In this document: positions 1 to 6,941 of the stretch, piece by piece
How the letters are laid out: the number at the start of each line of letters is the position of its first letter
How positions within the stretch are numbered: the first letter of the stretch is position 1
Virus record (IMG/VR): IMGVR_UViG_3300032050_000882
Location: 1-22,328 of that record
Direction: 5' to 3' (one strand)
DNA length: 22,328 nt
Source: a virus
Notes under the pieces: generated by a model
Database searches by the model: none
What the model saw: only the letters and a program-made list of their open reading frames with translations
What the model was told of the DNA's origin: nothing
Position numbers and translations under genes: made by a program

Positions 1-1464
1 GAAGCCCATGTCCTTGAGCGAGGCGACGTCGCCGTACCGCAGGTCGACGAACGTGTAGATCTTATCTATATCGAACGTCTTTATAGCATACTTGAGCAGC
101 TTGGAGTAACCGCCAACGACCACGGTGCTCAGCGCAGAAGCGAACCTTACTATTTTTACTTGACTGCCCTCGAACCTTAAGGAGAGCAGGACTTTTATCT
201 GATCTACGTCCTTGAGGGCCAGATACACGGAAGCGGACGCGAACCCCATGAGATGGTTGGCCTTGAGGAAGGTCTTCGCCTCCGGTGCGGTCACTTGTCT
301 TATATCAAGCTTCCTGGCATGGAGTTTATCTTTCACCGCGCCAGCCTTTACCGCTATCATAGAGTCGACGATCGACCGCTTGTAGATCACCTCGTCTGCC
401 CTGAACTGCAGGAGCCTTAAGTTAAACTCTTCTGCTTTTAGCCTTGCCTTCAGGTGGTATTTCTTGTGTAATGTTTTGTCCGAGTGCCAGTATAGACCGT
501 CGACGTTGACGTAGACGCGATCGGAGACCTTGAAGTCAGGTCTTATGTTGCATCCTTTTGCCGGGAACTTATCGAACCTTGATAACATAGGATTTGAGCT
601 CATTAGCGTTTCTATGTCGCTCATGGTAAAGTGCTCTTCGACTAGGCTGATAAAATCGCTCTCCGTAGCTGGTAGGTGCTTGGCATAGATCTTGCACACG
701 AACGAGTAGCTTATCTTGTCTGCGAAGTTGAGCTTCCATATATCTTTGATGGATCTTCCGTCTAAGCTCTTAGCTACGCCGATCTCTTGAAGTTTTCGTA
801 GCCTATCCGCTGGATCCGCCTTTGTCCTTTTAGATCTCTTTCTCTCGTTTAGTCTTAATCTTCTTTCGGCTCTGGTCTCTTCTTTCTTCTTCAAGGCCTC
901 AGGGCTAAGGAAGCGGGACCTGTTCTTGTCTATCGTCTCTGGCAGGAGCAGCGGAGTGGACACGCCGTACCGCTGGAGGTTCGTGCTCGCTATGTCGTGG
1001 TATTTTTCCTTTATCCTCTGACTCATCTTTGCCCTGAAGTCGTCTGTGGTGTGGGTCGACGCACGGCTGTCCGACAGCTTCTTAGACTTTCTTCCAGGAT
1101 GAGACTGACCGTAGAAAGCAACCTTGTACACCGGAGCCCACCACTCTCCGTGGTCTACGTCGATGAACTTGGCTTTCTTGTTGGAGGAAGAGTACGAGCT
1201 TGAGTCTATAAAAACTAGACCTTGATGGTTTGTATCGAGTGCGGCGATTATGTCCGCAAGCGATATCTTTCTTCTATTGGGGTGCTTTTGGCCGCATGTG
1301 ACCACCTTCGTAGGCGTCGCCCACCACTCTCCGTGGTCTACGTCGATGAACTTGGCTTTCTTGTTCATGCCGCAGAAGGTTGAGACGTCTATAGACACTA
1401 GGCCGCCGTGCTTCTCCAGCAGAAGCTGCCGTATCTTGTCTGGTGATGTCCTGACGTTAGACAA
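1..1464 (-). CDS. Vsr-like (EDxHD-type) homing endonuclease, 3' end cut by window edge
   Basis: This reading frame is open from a TTG start at 1464 to the left edge, 488 codons without a stop. The TTG follows AAGGGG at 6-nt spacing, and an in-frame TAA lies just upstream. The N-terminus holds two ~60-residue repeats, each with the block KKAKFIDVDHGEWWA, which I take as DNA-binding repeats of the kind found in homing endonucleases. A basic charged stretch follows (about 200-240). The catalytic region (about 310-370) reads IRPDF, VNVDGLYWHS, HKKYH, LLQFRADE, the arrangement of the Vsr-like EDxHD family typified by I-Bth0305I. Downstream, KTFLKANHLMGF, VVVGGYSKLLKY and FVDLRYGDVASL match the accessory domain often attached to this family. 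The gene lies two genes downstream of a broken terminase with half an intein, where this enzyme family is known in fractured genes. Family assignment is from recalled motifs; catalytic residues are not proven. Confidence 0.8.
   Translation of the reverse strand, partial: MSNVRTSPDKIRQLLLEKHGGLVSIDVSTFCGMNKKAKFIDVDHGEWWATPTKVVTCGQKHPNRRKISLADIIAALDTNHQGLVFIDSSSYSSSNKKAKFIDVDHGEWWAPVYKVAFYGQSHPGRKSKKLSDSRASTHTTDDFRAKMSQRIKEKYHDIASTNLQRYGVSTPLLLPETIDKNRSRFLSPEALKKKEETRAERRLRLNERKRSKRTKADPADRLRKLQEIGVAKSLDGRSIKDIWKLNFADKISYSFVCKIYAKHLPATESDFISLVEEHFTMSDIETLMSSNPMLSRFDKFPAKGCNIRPDFKVSDRVYVNVDGLYWHSDKTLHKKYHLKARLKAEEFNLRLLQFRADEVIYKRSIVDSMIAVKAGAVKDKLHARKLDIRQVTAPEAKTFLKANHLMGFASASVYLALKDVDQIKVLLSLRFEGSQVKIVRFASALSTVVVGGYSKLLKYAIKTFDIDKIYTFVDLRYGDVASLKDMGF
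1136..1182. repeat. 47-bp direct repeat, copy 1
   Basis: This stretch is identical base for base to 1319-1365. It encodes the second KKAKFIDVDHGEWWA block of the Vsr-like endonuclease. The flanking parts of the two protein repeats have diverged, so identity is confined to this core. Confidence 0.95.
1319..1365. repeat. 47-bp direct repeat, copy 2
   Basis: Identical to 1136-1182 at an offset of 183 bp (61 codons, in frame). It encodes the first KKAKFIDVDHGEWWA block of the same gene. Confidence 0.95.
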
Positions 1465-1488
1465 TATAATCCCCTTAGTGCCATAGGG

Positions 1489-1494
1489 ATTATA
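1489..1494 (-). promoter_or_regulatory. Candidate -10 box upstream of the Vsr-like endonuclease
   Basis: TATAAT on the minus strand, 24 nt before the proposed TTG start, in the short gap 1465-1547. It is framed as GGGTATAATCCC, which adds small dyad symmetry. No TTGACA-like -35 is seen at 16-18 bp. The gap also contains a run of eight A on the coding strand just after the HNH stop. Promoter activity is inferred only from the hexamer and its position. Confidence 0.35.
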
Positions 1495-1547
1495 CCCGAT
1501 ATTTATCAATTAGCCTTGATTACGGTGCATTTTTTTTACAAAGCAGC

Positions 1548-2345
1548 TCATGGACCAATCCACCCCCTTCCCAGAAGCCTACTGCACGATGCTATTGCTT
1601 GCTCCGTAGCAGTGTCACGCTTTGCGAAGTTCTCGTCTTTCCACATCGGGCTAAGGTTGGTGTAGTGCTGCAGCTTTATGAGCTCTTCTTCGTTCTGAGC
1701 CTGAGAACAAGGACATATGTGGTCGATGTGCCAGCTACCAAAGTTGTCCCACGACATCCCCGGCTGGAACAAGGACTCCAGGTGTCTTCTAACTCCCTCT
1801 ATGTTGAGCCCCAACAGCTTCTCGGCCTTGTCGTTCTTCTTGTAGCGCCTGTTGATCGAGTTGGTTATCCTCACCCTTATGCCGCGCACGAAAGCCGTTT
1901 CTGGATCGAATATCTTCCAGTGTGAAAAACAAAGTTTATGCTTGAAGGCATTGTTGTCGCATGAAGCATGGGAGCATTTCTTTTTAGGTTGCCTAATTCG
2001 CCACGCTTGATAATGCGTGCCACATAAGCCTTTTTTCTCAACCTTCTTTGTGCACCCAGAAATTGAGCACTCTGGGGCCTGTTTTAGTTTGTTGGCGTTG
2101 TAGTGCACAGAACAAAGCCCGTTGTGCTTTGCATTTTCTTTGCAGTCATATTCGGAGCATCTAGGTCGAGTTGCAAATCTATCTTTATCGTAATGGGACC
2201 TACACATGCCCCTGCGAAAGATAGAGGAACCACACTTGGTGCAGCCTTTATCTAGGCGGCATTCCTTGCACGTCGTGTAGACATTCTTGTAGAGAGGCTT
2301 CTGGCAGGATTCACAGTAGTCGGCTTTACGCTTTAACTTCTGCAT
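1548..2345 (-). CDS. Zinc-finger HNH homing endonuclease in the terminase break
   Basis: This 265-residue protein starts at ATG 2345 and overlaps the last 20 nt of the truncated terminase gene. The frame stays open up to 2468, but that extension (serine/threonine/proline-rich) is a shadow of the intein half and is not included. The first ~145 residues contain about five Cys-rich modules, several of the form C-x4-C-x(7-8)-GLC-x2-HY. The C-terminal part carries the HNH core: WHIDHICPCSQ, TNLSPMW, DENFAKRD. HNH nucleases of this type are typical free-standing phage homing endonucleases. No strong ribosome binding site precedes the ATG, so translation may be coupled to the upstream frame. It likely promotes spread of the broken terminase locus. 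Family is confident; the target site is unknown. Confidence 0.85.
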   Translation of the reverse strand: MQKLKRKADYCESCQKPLYKNVYTTCKECRLDKGCTKCGSSIFRRGMCRSHYDKDRFATRPRCSEYDCKENAKHNGLCSVHYNANKLKQAPECSISGCTKKVEKKGLCGTHYQAWRIRQPKKKCSHASCDNNAFKHKLCFSHWKIFDPETAFVRGIRVRITNSINRRYKKNDKAEKLLGLNIEGVRRHLESLFQPGMSWDNFGSWHIDHICPCSQAQNEEELIKLQHYTNLSPMWKDENFAKRDTATEQAIASCSRLLGRGWIGP

Positions 2346-4581
2346 GCGCTCGCGTTGAGGTGCTTTCCAAGGATGAGATCTCGTCGGCGTCGGTGAGGTG
2401 CTGAAGCTCGATCCATCCGCGCTGGGTCCAGACTTTGTGGTCGAGGGTTCCTTCGATGACTCTTCCATCTTCTAGCTCTATCCTTATGCACTCGGCGTCT
2501 TCTAGCTCGTTGCCGAGGACCTCGACGAAGCCGGTGGTGTCTTTGATAAAATCGCCTGGCTTGAAATCTGCCAATGATCTTATTGTACCATGCACATCGG
2601 TTGACGTAGCGGAGGAAACCAGGCACGCTCGCAGCGTGCACGGGAGCACTTCAAGTGTGACTTTCTCACTCTTGATGTTGAACACTGACTTCTCCATCGT
2701 CATCTTCTCTAGGATCTTGTTCTCTTCGCTGACCTTCGGTGGGTTCACTATCGGCTTTATTCGGTCTGAAAGAAGGAATTTCTGCTGATACTCGTAGCAT
2801 CGTTTTGCCTGAGAAAGGATCGCGCCCACGTGCACCACATCGCGCTGATCGTGCATCAGCACTAGAAGCTCAGCTATGGCCATGCCGAGGGTGTTGTGGC
2901 TGATGAAGCCGTTCGACCAGTACGCGTGATCGACGTCTACTTCAAGATCGTAGAAGTAATGTTTGCCAAAGGCAACTGAATCTACGGTCTCGTAACACCC
3001 CCTCCTGACGAAGGAAAGGTAGTCGGCCCAATCATATTCCTCTAGGCGTTTCGCTAGATCTATGAAATAATCGATCTTGTAACCGTAGACATAAAGCTCC
3101 TTAGCCTTCTCGCCAGATCCCCAAAGATCTTTAGAATACTTTATATCGGAGTGGGTCTTTTTTCCCGCCTCGAGACGCCAGTATCCATTCGCGATCTCAT
3201 ACTTGTCTTTTATAAAAGATGCAAAGGGTTTCAACAATTTAGACGGATAGCGAAACTGCTCGTTCATCTTAGCGCTGTAGATCTTGAAGGCCTCGCGCTT
3301 AGAGAACAATGGCATCAAATATTCTGGTAGAGCGGTTTTATAATCGACGCAGTGATACTCCACTACGTGGTCTTTAACAAACTTAGTTGTAGAAGGCTTG
3401 CGTCGTTTTTTGTTGATGACGGCATGAACACCGAATAAATTCAAAATCTGAGCTATTTGTTTTATGAGCTCTGGATTGGCTAACGTTATCGAGTCTTTGG
3501 AGCCATCGGTCTCCATCATTCCAGATATAAAACCAGCCAGAAAACTTGGACTATGGTTCAATGTCTTCAGCTTTTTGAAATAGCAGAGTTCGCCCTCGAT
3601 AATGGAGTCGCAGTATTCTCTTAAAGCCTTGCTACAGATACCAGCTATACTGAGATTTGGCGATCTTTTGTCATATTTCACTTTTGGTTCTACGCCAAAA
3701 TGTTTGACTATAGTATCTATATATATTGCTAATTGATCTTTATCTTTTGCGGCAAAAGATATGGCATTATCAAAGCGACTAACAGAACCATCTCCGGTTA
3801 TGCAGCCAACAAGCCATCCTAGTTCGTAATCGTTAGAAGACGTGTCTACTAAGGCACCTAGTGACTCTAAGGACCTATAGATCAACTGGCCCGGAATAAG
3901 ATTTTTCATGTAGACCCAGTCGATCTTGCCGGTCTCGGGGTCAAGGGCTTGAACACGATGCTTTAAGGAACCAGTCAAAGACCATGCGCCATCTTTGGTA
4001 AGATGTTTGGTAGTAATGGTTACGCCATCTTTAATGCCTTCGTCAAAAGTTTCGACCACGGGTTTCCAGGACCAGCCGGTCCAAACTAAATCGCCAACCT
4101 TAACGTTTTGTACATATTTGGTACCACTATTGGTAATGATTACAGTATCTTGCGAAACGCACTTACCGCTGCCCCTTCCTGCAACATACAGTAATTCTTG
4201 GATATTTTGCGGATTGTTGTTGTTCGTGCATATGTCGTACACGTCCCAAACTGCATGAAAAGGAGTGGTGTCTGCATACCTGGAGACCTTGCAGTCTGGC
4301 AGGTGTAGGTTGAAGAAGTACCGGATAAAGTTCTTGAGGTCTTTCTCCGTGCGGCACGGCGTTAGCAGTATACGCTCCAGCTGCTCTGGCGTAAACTTGG
4401 ACGCGTTCTCTGAGATCTTGCGGTTTATCACCTCCTGGCGCGCAGCCTTGGTCTCCTCGATCTTCTTCTGCTTGATCTTTGGTCGGTCGATTATAGACTT
4501 ATAGTGCCCGGTGCAGTAGCCTCTGGACTTCAACGGTTTGCTGCAGCCTTCTACGGTGCATGTCCTGTTCTTACTGTCCAT
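2326..4581 (-). CDS. terL: Large terminase, N-terminal half, with one full intein and one N-terminal intein half
   Basis: The 751-residue product mixes extein and intein. Residues 1-30 form a Cys/His module (CTVEGCSKPLKSRGYCTGHY). Residues up to 140 lead to the Walker A motif YVAGRGSGK. A complete intein (141-563) interrupts it, and the extein resumes as TLGMAIAELLVLM, restoring GRGSGKT. The ATPase domain continues to LEVLPCTLRA (652), after which a second intein starts (CLVSSATSTD, 653) and the frame ends at 751. Walker B, the coupling motif and the nuclease domain are missing. The extein totals only ~229 residues; large terminases are usually 450-700. The gene follows a putative small terminase with an 11-nt overlap. 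The large-terminase call rests on Walker A, the EVLPCT motif usual just before Walker B in some phage terminases, and context. Function needs a second gene supplying the C-half. Confidence 0.85.
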   Translation of the reverse strand: MDSKNRTCTVEGCSKPLKSRGYCTGHYKSIIDRPKIKQKKIEETKAARQEVINRKISENASKFTPEQLERILLTPCRTEKDLKNFIRYFFNLHLPDCKVSRYADTTPFHAVWDVYDICTNNNNPQNIQELLYVAGRGSGKCVSQDTVIITNSGTKYVQNVKVGDLVWTGWSWKPVVETFDEGIKDGVTITTKHLTKDGAWSLTGSLKHRVQALDPETGKIDWVYMKNLIPGQLIYRSLESLGALVDTSSNDYELGWLVGCITGDGSVSRFDNAISFAAKDKDQLAIYIDTIVKHFGVEPKVKYDKRSPNLSIAGICSKALREYCDSIIEGELCYFKKLKTLNHSPSFLAGFISGMMETDGSKDSITLANPELIKQIAQILNLFGVHAVINKKRRKPSTTKFVKDHVVEYHCVDYKTALPEYLMPLFSKREAFKIYSAKMNEQFRYPSKLLKPFASFIKDKYEIANGYWRLEAGKKTHSDIKYSKDLWGSGEKAKELYVYGYKIDYFIDLAKRLEEYDWADYLSFVRRGCYETVDSVAFGKHYFYDLEVDVDHAYWSNGFISHNTLGMAIAELLVLMHDQRDVVHVGAILSQAKRCYEYQQKFLLSDRIKPIVNPPKVSEENKILEKMTMEKSVFNIKSEKVTLEVLPCTLRACLVSSATSTDVHGTIRSLADFKPGDFIKDTTGFVEVLGNELEDAECIRIELEDGRVIEGTLDHKVWTQRGWIELQHLTDADEISSLESTSTRAHAEVKA
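2329..2625 (-). other. N-terminal half of a split intein (terminase, before Walker B)
   Basis: This 99-residue segment starts with Cys (CLVSSATSTD) directly after the extein LPCTLRA. It has intein block A followed by LADFKPGDFI and block B (GTLDHKVWTQRGWIEL, then LTDADEI). The frame stops 16 residues after DADEI. That length and end point are typical of N-terminal halves of split inteins. The opening and block B recall NrdJ-1-type split inteins. No C-terminal blocks (…HN plus Cys/Ser/Thr) occur downstream within the window. The alternative is a dead intein remnant. Confidence 0.8.
2893..4161 (-). other. Complete LAGLIDADG intein in the terminase Walker A motif
   Basis: The intein is 423 residues, from Cys141 (CVSQDTVIITNSG, block A) to Asn563 (DVDHAYWSNGFISHN, blocks F and G). 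The first downstream extein residue is Thr. Block B is recognisable as SLKHRV. Two dodecapeptide motifs mark a LAGLIDADG endonuclease: LGWLVGCITGDGS (254-266) and FLAGFISGMMETDG (347-360). Both keep the acidic residue expected at the active site. Removing the intein joins GRGSGK to TLGMA and rebuilds the P-loop. The endonuclease part appears more AT-rich than the surrounding extein DNA, in keeping with later arrival. Confidence 0.92.
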
Positions 4582-5182
4582 CGTCGTCTACCTGCACGAG
4601 CTGCTCAAGGAGCATGGCCTCTTCTGACTTTGGCATAAGCTTCTTCGTCGACTTAGTCTTTACCACCCTCGCCTCCTGCTGCGCGTTCGGGTTGGTGAGC
4701 GAGCGGACCGAGTCGGTGACCTTGGCCAAGGTGTCGATGACCTGCTGGTACTCTTTGAAGTTCTTTATGCGCATGTTCGGCAGCGGGTTGTTCTTGGGAT
4801 CGTCAAGGAACTTCCTTATCTCGTCCGCGTTCTCGACCGACGAAACGGTTATCATGTCGGTCAGGAACTCGACCTGCTCTACGGTGGACCTGATTATCCT
4901 GGCCCTGATGCGGTCGTATATCGAGCTCGCCAGCCTTTCCTTGTCCTTCACCCATCCGCCGGCGGCAGCCGTGTACAGTATGCGCGACTTGGAGTACTGC
5001 GGAAATCGAGCGGCAAGTTCCTCGGTGCTGTAGCCGATCAGGAACAGCTCGTATATCGGTGATGCTTCTTGTTTGTCTATCGCGCCTGACGCAGTCGGCT
5101 GACGAAGGTAACGCTCGATCTCTGCGATCTGTTCACCGGTCAGCCCGTGCTTCTGCTCCGAGCTTAGCTTTTTCTTCGACAC
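4571..5182 (-). CDS. Putative small terminase subunit
   Basis: The 203-residue protein starts at GTG 5182 with GGGAG about 8 nt upstream. Its stop overlaps the terL start by 11 nt. An N-terminal helix-turn-helix-like segment (about residues 50-80: YSTEELAARFPQYSKSRI, then GGWVKDKE) resembles the DNA-binding domain of small terminases, which select packaging DNA and regulate the large subunit. A helical middle and a charged C-terminus follow (VKTKSTKKLMPK, then an acidic tail). The position directly before terL is the usual small-subunit position. No specific family can be proven, and another DNA-binding adaptor is possible. Confidence 0.6.
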   Translation of the reverse strand: MSKKKLSSEQKHGLTGEQIAEIERYLRQPTASGAIDKQEASPIYELFLIGYSTEELAARFPQYSKSRILYTAAAGGWVKDKERLASSIYDRIRARIIRSTVEQVEFLTDMITVSSVENADEIRKFLDDPKNNPLPNMRIKNFKEYQQVIDTLAKVTDSVRSLTNPNAQQEARVVKTKSTKKLMPKSEEAMLLEQLVQVDDDGQ

Positions 5183-5567
5183 GCAAGGTCTCCCACACTG
5201 GGTGCAAAGAGATGTTGTGCAGCGTCTGATTTAGACGCAGCAACCCTATCATCTTATACCTTGATATCTGCTCGTTGGATAGACCTAAAAGGATGAGAAC
5301 TATGATTGAGCGCTCTAGGTCGGTGAAATTACTGAGTATATTCTGAACAAAGCCGACCTTAAGCGTTGAGGTGTAGAGGTTCACTATGTCGTCGGCGATC
5401 CTGTCTCTTATAGAGTTTCTGAAGCTTATGTCTTCGATATTACTGTATAAATCAGAGTCAGGGTTTTCTAGGTATCGCACCCAAAGATCCTGACGATCGT
5501 CCTCGTTGGTCGAAAGTCTATCGATCTTTTCCTTTATCATCATTATCTTTGGATCTTTGTTCCTCAT
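5133..5567 (-). CDS. Small protein with sigma-region-4/HTH-like segment
   Basis: 144 residues. The N-terminus has DRQDLWVRYLENP. Residues ~84-120 read LSNFTDLERSIIVLILLGLS then NEQISRYKMIGLLRLNQTLH, which has the look of a LuxR or sigma region 4 helix-turn-helix (a 'length of time spent growing, acid-rich turn, recognition helix' layout). It could be a diverged phage sigma-like factor or a regulator of late or packaging genes. The gene overlaps the next one by 50 nt and the previous one by 50 nt. Internal ATGs at 5543 and 5540 are alternative starts that shorten the upstream overlap. I do not recognise a named family. Confidence 0.55.
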   Translation of the reverse strand: MRNKDPKIMMIKEKIDRLSTNEDDRQDLWVRYLENPDSDLYSNIEDISFRNSIRDRIADDIVNLYTSTLKVGFVQNILSNFTDLERSIIVLILLGLSNEQISRYKMIGLLRLNQTLHNISLHPVWETLRVEEKAKLGAEARADR

Positions 5568-5943
5568 ACTCAGAACTCTTCTTTAACTCCATTGATGTGG
5601 CCCATCCCGGGCCACAATACGACCGCACAAACGTCGACAGCAACTGCTGAAACTCAAGGTTTCCGTTATTGCTAAGGATACGTCTTGTTCTCCACATAGC
5701 CCATACAGAGCCTAGACTCTTGAGCTCTTGATACTTATTATAAGCTTTGACCAAGGATGGGGCCGCATACAAGACGTAGTGTACGCGCTTATTGTCTGGA
5801 TCTATCGATAGTTCCAGTGCTGTAATGTGCTTGTTGACGATGCTGCCGTACATGAAAAGCGTGTCTTTGGCGTTGTCGGTGAAGAGGCCGCTGTTCATAA
5901 GCCAGCGCTGCTGGTCTAGGTACTCGCTGGATACCGTGCTCAT
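5518..5943 (-). CDS. Hypothetical protein
   Basis: 141 residues, with an ATG start coupled to the sbcD-like stop by an ATGA overlap. The N-terminal half has an IDPDNKRVHYVLYA segment suggesting a small mixed alpha/beta core. A basic middle follows (WAMWRTRRILSNNG). The C-terminus is highly charged (SKDNDDKGKDR) and overlaps the start of the next gene. There is no signal peptide or membrane segment. I do not recognise the family. It sits between recombination and packaging genes in one transcription unit. Confidence 0.6.
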   Translation of the reverse strand: MSTVSSEYLDQQRWLMNSGLFTDNAKDTLFMYGSIVNKHITALELSIDPDNKRVHYVLYAAPSLVKAYNKYQELKSLGSVWAMWRTRRILSNNGNLEFQQLLSTFVRSYCGPGWATSMELKKSSEYEEQRSKDNDDKGKDR

Positions 5944-6932
5944 CGATCCGTCCTCGTGTAGTGTCTCAGGGTTGACTTAAGGGTGTCCCTGTCGATTCCT
6001 CCAGCGTAGACCTTGTCTACGTACTGGTCGGTCATAGTCTCGATCGTAGGAGCCGATATAGAGACCCTGGATGATCTTGCCGTGTCCGTGAACTCGGTCT
6101 TGAAGGTCACGTGGGCCACTTTCTTGAGTTCCTTGATCTCTTTGGACTCGAGCATGGCCTTGACCTCTGCCCTTGGCCCTATAAGTTTTACTATCCACAT
6201 GTCTGTCGAGTTTATGTTCATAGCAGAATCTTTGCCGACCTCGAAGTCTAGGGTCCGCCACATAGGAAAGGGTGACTCTATGAACTCCTGGGACATATCG
6301 GATATGTCTAGTATGGTGAGTCCTTTGGTCTGTCCCGCATCGCCTGCAGATAGACACATAGGCGTACCTGGGTATAGAACTCTGCCAGATCCCATCGGTC
6401 CATACTCGAGAACCTGCTTCTTGTGAATATGCCCAGATGCGACAAGGTCGCAATCCAAGACATCAGTTGAGATTCCGTCAGTAGCCGTCTTGAAGCCATA
6501 GTCTGCGCCTATGAATGTGTTGTGCGTTATCGCGACGCTGGTTGAGATCTTAGGCCAGTCTCTTGGGTCATGGACGTAGGGGACATACGTTATGCCGTCT
6601 GCCACGGTGACGACGTCGGCCACTATCAGGTTTTTACTCTCGAAAGGCTCGAGCGCGTGATACTCGCTTGAGTTGGGTTTATGCATGTCGTGGTTGCCTA
6701 GGAGAAGCACGGTCGGGATCTTGAGCTCGAGGAGACGGTCGAGATGCCTAGAGACCGTACACATCACCTCTGCTCGGATAATGGCGTGGGTGTCGAACGT
6801 GTCGCCTAGGTTTACGATCAAGTCTGGCTTCTTGGTCTCGGCGATAAACTCCACCCACTCCAGTAGGGCCTTGCCCTCTGAAAGATGGGTGTGGCGGATA
6901 TGTGGGTCGCCGATGAGCAGGATTCTAGTCAT
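5940..6932 (-). CDS. sbcD: SbcD/Mre11-type nuclease (T4 gp47-like)
   Basis: 330 residues with the full metallophosphoesterase motif series: GDPHIR (8-13), GDTFDTH (43-49), GNHD (79-82), ITHN (135-138) and SGHIHK (166-171). These bind two metals in Mre11/SbcD/gp47 nucleases. With the Rad50-like SbcC/gp46 partner the complex resects DNA ends for recombination-dependent replication. The length is close to T4 gp47. AGGAAAG precedes the ATG, lying just after the stop of the 45-residue ORF. The 3' end overlaps the next gene as ATGA. Its likely partner is encoded 12.6 kb upstream in transcription order (19578-21326). Confidence 0.92.
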   Translation of the reverse strand: MTRILLIGDPHIRHTHLSEGKALLEWVEFIAETKKPDLIVNLGDTFDTHAIIRAEVMCTVSRHLDRLLELKIPTVLLLGNHDMHKPNSSEYHALEPFESKNLIVADVVTVADGITYVPYVHDPRDWPKISTSVAITHNTFIGADYGFKTATDGISTDVLDCDLVASGHIHKKQVLEYGPMGSGRVLYPGTPMCLSAGDAGQTKGLTILDISDMSQEFIESPFPMWRTLDFEVGKDSAMNINSTDMWIVKLIGPRAEVKAMLESKEIKELKKVAHVTFKTEFTDTARSSRVSISAPTIETMTDQYVDKVYAGGIDRDTLKSTLRHYTRTDR

Positions 6933-6941
6933 ATCTTTCCT

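Noticed and set aside
997-1486. Two plus-strand ORFs opposite the Vsr-like gene
   Set aside because: They are antisense to a well-supported coding frame with recognisable motifs. Their similarity to each other only mirrors the 47-bp repeat.
1527-1550. Poly-T run on the plus strand as a terminator
   Set aside because: The T run lies on the plus strand, while the genes are transcribed from the other strand, where it is a run of A. No GC-rich hairpin precedes it in the right orientation.
1506-1551. A 13-codon ORF overlapping the HNH stop as a possible C-intein remnant
   Set aside because: Too short, and lacking the block F/G features (hydrophobic strand, His-Asn end).
2326-2345. A simple sequencing frameshift joining the intein half to the HNH frame
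   Set aside because: Even if joined, the HNH frame ends at 1548 without C-terminal intein blocks or terminase sequence, so a frameshift would not restore a working intein. It remains worth checking in reads.
2326-2468. Extension of the HNH gene upstream to an ATG at 2468
   Set aside because: The extra 41 residues are low-complexity Ser/Thr/Pro and overlap the well-conserved intein half in another frame. The recognisable protein starts at MQKLKRKADYCESC (2345).
4560-5033. Long plus-strand ORF (157 codons) opposite the small terminase
   Set aside because: Ser/Cys-rich composition typical of an antisense shadow, with no start context and opposite to the direction of all supported genes.
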